DNA of 11,302 nucleotides, taken from Pavlovales sp. CCMP2436 (Eukaryota; Haptophyta; Pavlovophyceae; Pavlovales). The notes beneath the pieces were generated by a model, which was given only the letters and a program-made list of their open reading frames with translations, did not search any database and was not told the origin of the DNA. Location: positions 86,049 through 97,350 of the forward strand of contig MU631579.1 in the NCBI GenBank assembly GCA_026770615.1. The letters are read 5' to 3'. Below are positions 7,757 to 11,302 of this stretch, in pieces. Made by a program: the position numbers and the translations under genes. The first letter of the stretch is position 1, and each line of letters begins with the position of its first letter.

Positions 7757-8439
7757 CCATATGGGCCGCCTAGACAGCTGAGCGGGCAGCAAGGAAACTG
7801 AATCAAAACACAGCACCAGCGGCCATACCACCTATACAACACGAGCCCATACCCCTAACGGACCGCATCGCTCAAATACCCCCAACAGACACCAGTGCAC
7901 TGACCACCCTTTCCAAACGAAGATGCCTGATGCGCAACTAACCTACGAATAATGAAGATTCATTAATAGGTGTAAACCCGACCATACCCTCCATGCAGCC
8001 AAAGTCCACCCTCAGGCCCAGCCGAGGCCAGCAACGCTTACGCACATTAAACGTGGAAAAACGCAACCAGAGACCGTCTCGAACCAAAACCTCATTACTA
8101 ATAGGAGCAGCCAGTCCCACCGAACCCAAAACAGGACCAGCCAGTCCCGCCATAAACCACGAATCCGCAGCAGGCCCGTCACGCATGCACGCACTGATCC
8201 ATGACAAGTCCTTCATATTCATGAAACACTCACGCACACTGCGCTCAGCAACCAAACGGGCCCTTGAAACCGGCCAGTCACCCAGGCTGTCACACCACTC
8301 GGGCGACCAAAAACCTAAAACCAAACATGAGCCAGCAAGCTCAAAGTCTTCAAAACGCAAACATGAGCCAGCAAGCCCGCCACACCCCGCAACCCAAAGT
8401 CCTGCGCCTGAGGCCCACCCCCGTCAAGGGGTAGGATAG
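7732..8439 (+). pseudogene. LINE C-terminal basic, Ser/Pro-rich tail
   Basis: This frame, broken by TAG 7771 and TAA 7939, reads YDAYKFKVAIWAA, TAERAARKLNQNTAPAAIPP, then from 7942 SLIGVNPTIPSMQPKSTLRP, GAASPTEPKTGPASPAINHE, HALIHDKSFIFMKHSRTLRS and a KHEPAS repeated twice (with K-rich spacers), ending at TAG 8437. The last 160 codons are uninterrupted despite the decay elsewhere. It is a basic, low-complexity, probably disordered tail, perhaps for nucleic-acid binding. No known domain recognised. It could alternatively be a separate small ORF starting at ATG 7993. Confidence 0.55.
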
Positions 8440-8544
8440 AATGGGCCAGGAAATAAGCCGCGTATATTTGTGGTTTTTGTCCCCGGGCAAAAATCTCAAC
8501 ATATGCGAGCCAGGCTAGCGAGGAAGTAATGTTTGGGATGCGCA
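8440..8544 (+). other. Short LINE 3' untranslated stretch
   Basis: About 105 bp between the end of the C-terminal tail and the 3' terminal repeat. No motif recognised and no coding frame worth calling. Confidence 0.5.
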
Positions 8545-8783
8545 AAGGTGGGCCGCAATCGCAGACGGTGCTGCATTTTGAGACGACGCGAGGGAGAGCA
8601 GTAGAGGTCGGTCAGCGTGCCAGTCGAGAGTCGTCAGTCGTCGATCGTCGTGTGTCTGAACTGATCAGCGGTGGGGACGGTATCCGTGTGCACGGGGTGG
8701 TTCCCTGGATCTGAGTGTTTTTCAACGCTTAAATCCAGTGAGATCCACCCGGGGACGGACGTTTAACGAGAAACTTACACACA
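8545..8783 (+). repeat. 3' copy of the LINE terminal direct repeat, with 5' extension
   Basis: Positions 8591-8783 align with the 5' copy (1501-1688). Positions 8545-8590 extend it upstream and match the internal copy (5794-5839). A nine-base TCGTC-type expansion at about 8631-8655 (TCGTCAGTCGTCGATCGTCG) distinguishes it from the 5' copy. It could be a genuine second end of the element or the 5' leader of a neighbouring, truncated copy in tandem. Confidence 0.85.
8705..8738 (+). other. Hairpin in the 3' terminal repeat, equivalent to 1608-1641
   Basis: The arms are 8705-8717 and 8726-8738 (13 bp, one C-A mismatch) with the loop TTTTTCAA. The stem is kept despite sequence changes relative to the 5' copy. 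Confidence 0.6.
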
Positions 8784-8813
8784 AGGACTGATTTGACTAG
8801 GCGCGGTGAGTTT

Positions 8814-8819
8814 AATAAA
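8814..8819 (+). promoter_or_regulatory. AATAAA, possible polyadenylation hexamer of the LINE
   Basis: AATAAA lies about 30 bp beyond the 3' terminal repeat in an AT-rich stretch. It could direct 3' end formation of element transcripts; chance occurrence in AT-rich sequence is equally possible. Confidence 0.25.
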
Positions 8820-8844
8820 ATATATAATGAAACGAGTTACAAAG

Positions 8845-8888
8845 CGCTTAAATATATAATTTATTACGCTTAAATATATAATTTATTA
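8845..8888 (+). repeat. Two perfect tandem 22-bp AT-rich units
   Basis: CGCTTAAATATATAATTTAT plus TA occurs at 8845-8866 and again at 8867-8888. It lies just beyond the LINE 3' repeat, where short tandem tails of LINEs are sometimes found. Confidence 0.95.
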
Positions 8889-9254
8889 CGATTCTGCATA
8901 TACTGTGCGCGTTTTTTAATAATATTTTATTCCGCTCGAGTCCGGCCTCATCGTCGTTGTATCCCTATCAGTAGCTAATATAAGTTTATACCTATGAAAG
9001 GGTCTAAATCCAAATTTGTGGCGCGACTCCGCACTGGAGAGAGGGAAAAGTGGTAAACGGGACGAAGAAGTAGACATTGGTCAACCCTGCGCGCTAAGTA
9101 CGTCGATAGCTGATGTTAAATAGAGCCCTCCTCGACGGTCGGAGCCCACCTCGTGTGCCTCTCAGGTGTCTCTAGGGTCGACAACATACTTCGTGTAATT
9201 AACATTTCCGATTCTCAGCGTTCGAAGGCGAATAGAATGTGATGCTTTCCGAAA

Positions 9255-9338
9255 TGGTGCCGCGGAGTTTGTTGCAGATTCGTGAATGGTGCGCCCCCCC
9301 CCCCTATTCACGAATCTGCAACAAACTCCGCGGCACCA
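9255..9338. repeat. Perfect inverted repeat: 33-bp arms, 18-base C-rich loop
   Basis: The arm 9255-9287 (TGGTGCCGCGGAGTTTGTTG...) is the exact reverse complement of 9306-9338. The 18 bases between (9288-9305) include a run of 11 C. The next two positions can also pair in RNA (G-T, G-C). It lies about 200 bp beyond the ankyrin stop codon, on its 3' side. It may be a fold-back element, a transcribed hairpin or a replication/assembly palindrome. Confidence 0.95.
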
Positions 9339-9535
9339 CTTCTGGTTTTTATTTTGCTCCGGAGGATTTTCACTGGACTTTTTTCGATTTTTCCCCCGGA
9401 CTGGACACTAATTTGGATTTTGACCCAAAAGTAAAATACTGTCATGCCCGTACGCCTTCGGGCTGCAAGTCGGGGGACGTAAAAAGAACTATTATTAAAA
9501 GAACTAAAGCCTTTCGTTTATACTTATGTCTATAG
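9339..9535 (-). other. Presumed 3' untranslated region of the ankyrin gene
   Basis: This lies directly after the TAG at 9538-9536 on the minus strand. It contains one copy of the ACGTAAAAAGAACTATTATT repeat and a small GCCCG...CGGGC hairpin at 9446-9463. No poly(A) hexamer stands out, and the transcript end is unknown. Confidence 0.4.
9476..9508 (-). repeat. Copy 1 of the GACGTTAAAAGAACTATTATC repeat
   Basis: The plus-strand text GACGTAAAAAGAACTATTAT followed by TAAAAGAACTAAA resembles copies at 10321-10372 and 10486-10533 over the last 30 bases only. The upstream CCTCCG block is replaced by CGGGG here. Confidence 0.7.
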
Positions 9536-11037
9536 CTACTTTGCGCTCGCGCGCAGCGCACGCGTGGTACCCGCGCCCCCCAGCGCCTTGGCGACGCTGG
9601 ACCACCTCGCAGGCGGCCCCTCGCCCCCGCGGTCTGCGGCCGAGCAGAGCGCGCGCCGCTCCGCCATCAGAAGCGCGGTCTCGCCCGCTTGGTCGGCGAC
9701 GGCCCTGCTTGCGCCAGCGGCGAGCAGCCACTCAACGGCGTGCGCATGCCCGTGGACGGCGGCCCAGTGTAGCGGGCTGCGCCCCCACTTGTCCTGCGCG
9801 TTGGCGGCCCGCTCTACCGCGGCGGCCACGTCGTGGCCTACTGCCGCGCCCCCCCCCTTGCGCCCGCCGCGCCCGCCTGCCCTGCCCCGCCCGGGCTTCT
9901 TACAGCCGCCGGCGCCCGCGGCCTTGGCAAGGGCGTCCAAGACGCGCGCCGACGCGCCCGCGCGCGCGGCGTAATGTAGAGCGCTCTGGCCGTGGTGGTC
10001 GAGGTCGGCAAGCGACGCGCCGGCGGCGAGGATGAGCGGGACCACCTGGGGGGGAGAGGGGGGGGAGAGAGAGGGGGTTAGGGCTAGGGATAGGGCTAGG
10101 GGGGGAGTTACAGTAGGGCTAGGGGGGATGGGGGGGTAGGGCATAGGGGAGGGCTAGGGGGAGGGGGAGGGGGGGAGTCATAGGGCACGCCAGCACAAAA
10201 ATACTCGATGAATATAGAGCGAGAACGAGTAAGCAACAACTGTGACAGCAGACTAATTCGAATTTGGACTGGACCGAATTCGGGCAACTGCTAAATTAAA
10301 GCAAAGATTAGCGAATAAATGAATGAGACTACCTCCGGGAGACGTTGAAAGAACTATTATCAAAAAAAAAAACCCTCAGGCGAGAGCGCGCGCGCGGTCG
10401 AGGTAGGAATTCAAGCTGGTAGGAATTCCAGCTGGTACAGCGCTGCCCAGGTCATGTGGCACATTTCGTTTTTGTTGTTAAATATGAATGGGACAACCTC
10501 CGAGAGACGTTAAAAAAACTATTATCAAAAAAACCCCAAAAAAACTAAAAAAAACCTGCGCTGAGGGGGCGCGTGCGGCCGCGTGCAGTGCGCAGTCACC
10601 CTGCGGCCCCGACATCCTTGCCGCCCCCGGAGAGAGGAGGAGGCACGCGTTCGCGCACTCGACCTTGCCCGCGGTACAGGCAGCACGCAGCGCCGCGCCG
10701 ACCGCTCGCTCGCTCTCGCTGCCCCTGGCCGCAACGGCCGTGCCTTTGGCCGCACCGGTCGTCGCATTCCCGGTGGTGGAACACTCGTCGATGAGCAGAC
10801 AAACGAGCGCGCGCAGGGCCTTAACAGCGCCCGCAGTTGCTGCCTGCCGCGCGAGTGCCGCCGCCTCGGCGAAGCGCCTTATAACAAAGATGACGATGAT
10901 GATGATGATGTTGAGATGATCATGATCATGATGATAATAAAAATAACAACCGATTTTTTTTTAAATCACCTCGTTGCACCGCTGGCTCGAGCGCGTCACC
11001 ATCCAATGAAATAATAATAATAAGAATAATAATAAAC

Positions 11038-11069
<32 letters not shown>

Positions 11070-11302
11070 CAACAAGAATAACAATAATAATAATAACAAT
11101 AACAATAATAATAGCGCACCTTGTTTCACCCACCGTTGGCTCGAGCGCGTCACCATCCAACGAGGCTGAGGGGTCTGGGGGGAGAGCACCCGCACATGCC
11201 CTTGCGCCGTCCGCCCGAGCCTTCAAGTCCGCCCGCGGGCCCACGGCGCTCTGTGCGTCTACTACACTATCGACGGCCGAAACCTCACCGGTGCGGGGGC
11301 CT
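9536..11302 (-). CDS. Ankyrin-repeat protein, 3' part, three exons (partial at the window edge)
   Basis: The exons are 11302-11120, 10877-10556 and 10045-9536 (TAG stop). Exon 1 ends ACA AG|GTGCGC (phase 2). Exon 2 starts after TTGTTATAAG with G CGC TTC, completing an Arg codon, and ends GCG CAG|GTTTTT in phase 0. Exon 3 starts after a C/T-rich tract and CCCAG with GTG GTC. The join restores an ankyrin repeat: GDCALHAAARAPSAQ from exon 2 with VVPLILAAGASLADLDHH from exon 3. Further repeats are GQSALHYAARAGASARVLDA and DKWGRSPLHWAAVHGHAHAV with EWLLAAGAS, then a partial GETALLMAERRA. A Gly/Arg-rich insert (GRGRAGGRGGRKGGG) separates repeats two and three. About 337 residues are visible. Ankyrin repeats bind other proteins; the partner is unknown. 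G/C third positions are near saturation. The N-terminal part and any catalytic domain lie outside the window. Confidence 0.85.
10078..10170 (+). repeat. Degenerate TAGGG/G-rich repeat
   Basis: Plus-strand TTAGGGCTAGGGATAGGGCT-like units mixed with G runs. On the gene strand this is the C/T-rich tract before the exon 3 acceptor. It has potential to form G-quadruplexes on the plus strand. Confidence 0.85.
10321..10372 (-). repeat. Copy 2 of the GACGTTAAAAGAACTATTATC repeat
   Basis: Over 48 bases this matches 10486-10533 at 43 positions (GAATGRGAC, CCTCCG, GAGACGTT, AACTATTATCAAAAAAA). It ends in an A run on the plus strand. Confidence 0.9.
10404..10435. repeat. Two tandem 16-bp units resembling the MITE terminus
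   Basis: TAGGAATTCAAGCTGG (10404-10419) is followed by TAGGAATTCCAGCTGG (10420-10435). The first differs at one base from TAGGGATTCAAGCTGG at the left end of the 2221-2365 insertion (2224-2239). Confidence 0.85.
10486..10533 (-). repeat. Copy 3 of the GACGTTAAAAGAACTATTATC repeat
   Basis: Its gene-strand start lies 22 bases inside intron 2, just after the donor. It is 90% identical to copy 2 over 48 bases. Confidence 0.9.
10878..11119 (-). other. Intron 1 of the ankyrin gene, 242 bp, microsatellite-rich
   Basis: Donor AAG|GTGCGC, acceptor TTGTTATAAG. It is filled with AAT repeats (about 11010-11114) and ATG repeats (about 10889-10940), with one 33-bp duplicate of the exon 1 end at 10977-11009. 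Confidence 0.7.
10977..11009 (-). repeat. Intronic duplicate of the exon 1 end
   Basis: It matches 11131-11163 at 31 of 33 positions (GGCTCGAGCGCGTCACCATC core). Similarity continues weakly toward lower coordinates, through the splice donor (CAACGAG|GTGATT here, AAACAAG|GTGCGC at exon 1). The AAT microsatellite lies between the two copies. Confidence 0.9.

Larger units (their letters stand above)
1501..8783 (+). mobile_element. Degenerate non-LTR retrotransposon (LINE) with endonuclease, RT and RNase H, flanked by direct repeats
   Basis: Plus-strand reading gives, in order, an N-terminal segment with GEASNPGP, an AP-endonuclease-like domain (GDDN, SRIDYLF), reverse transcriptase (YRKGDP, DIQKAFDAV, GCKQGCPLSP, YMDN), a thumb/connection region, RNase H (VDGSF, AECNAV), a CxxC/H/C zinc-binding region and a long basic tail. 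This is the architecture of APE-type LINEs of the RNase-H-bearing groups (I, Ingi, Tad and relatives); I cannot assign the clade. The copy is dead. The coding sequence is spread over all three frames, with in-frame stops at 3948, 5071, 6867, 7224, 7771 and 7939, and an insertion in the endonuclease. Base composition is close to 50% GC with A/C-ending codons, unlike the host exons. Boundaries are set by the direct repeats and are approximate; no target-site duplication was identified. Confidence 0.9.
8784..9254. other. Gene-free intergenic stretch
   Basis: Apart from the AATAAA and the 22-bp tandem units I see no supported gene. Frames on both strands are short and lack the G/C third-position bias of the host exons. 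Confidence 0.6.
10046..10555 (-). other. Intron 2 of the ankyrin gene, 510 bp, repeat-rich
   Basis: The donor is CAG|GTTTTTTTTAG and the acceptor is CTCTCCCCCCCCAG with a CCTAAC branch-like motif about 35 bases upstream. It carries two copies of the GACGTT...ATTATC repeat, two TAGGAATTC(A/C)AGCTGG units and degenerate TAGGG sequence near the acceptor. No ORF of its own. Confidence 0.75.

Noticed and set aside
1501..8783. LTR retrotransposon because of direct terminal repeats
   Set aside because: There is no gag, protease or integrase, no TG...CA repeat ends and no primer-binding site. The endonuclease and RT motifs are of the LINE type.
9239..9535. 98-codon plus-strand ORF
   Set aside because: It starts within the perfect hairpin and ends in a repeat also found at two non-coding sites, so the frame is incidental.
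9526..10035. Long plus-strand Arg/Pro-rich ORFs opposite the ankyrin exon
   Set aside because: They are antisense shadows of GC-rich coding sequence. The minus strand has recognisable ankyrin repeats and splice phase.
10078..10170. Telomeric repeat or interstitial telomere
   Set aside because: The TAGGG units are irregular, mixed with long G runs, and lie in an intron pyrimidine tract.
10488..10919. 143-codon plus-strand ORF starting MGQPPRDVKK
   Set aside because: Its start is the repeated GACGTT...ATTATC sequence and the rest is antisense to ankyrin exon 2.

Overview
This window is nuclear DNA of a GC-rich unicellular eukaryote, most likely a protist or microalga. I cannot name the lineage. 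The evidence is canonical GT-AG introns (48-510 bp) in genes with near-saturated G/C third codon positions, AT-rich introns carrying AAT/ATG microsatellites, and a protist-type non-LTR retrotransposon with a GEASNPGP motif near its N-terminus. No bacterial operon, tRNA, rRNA or CRISPR was seen.

Layout. (1) Positions 1-73 are an unbroken G run. (2) Positions 74-1331 hold minus-strand host exons. The exons at 74-144, 230-404 and 728-887 join in phase into one unrecognised protein. A separate strongly coding stretch at 1056-1331 ends at a stop. (3) Positions 1501-8783 are a dead LINE on the plus strand. It has an AP-type endonuclease split by a 145-bp inverted-repeat insertion, a reverse transcriptase, an RNase H, a zinc-binding C-terminus and a long basic tail, broken by several frameshifts and stops. 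About 190 bp of related sequence stands in direct orientation at both ends, and an 86-bp piece of the same repeat sits inside the coding region. (4) Positions 8784-9535 are gene-free and contain a perfect 33-bp-arm hairpin. (5) Positions 9536-11302 hold the 3' part of a minus-strand ankyrin-repeat gene with three visible exons whose phases agree.

The host genes and the LINE differ clearly in base composition. The LINE is near 50% GC with A/C-ending codons, while the host exons are very GC-rich. Several short repeat families recur across the window: a GACGTTAAAAGAACTATTATC-like repeat (three copies around the ankyrin gene), a TAGG(A/G)ATTCAAGCTGG terminus (in the LINE insertion and in an ankyrin intron), and the LINE terminal repeat (three copies). 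The most unusual part is the LINE with directly repeated ends that share an RNA hairpin supported by compensatory changes. All exon joins were worked out by eye from splice signals and phase, with no transcript evidence.
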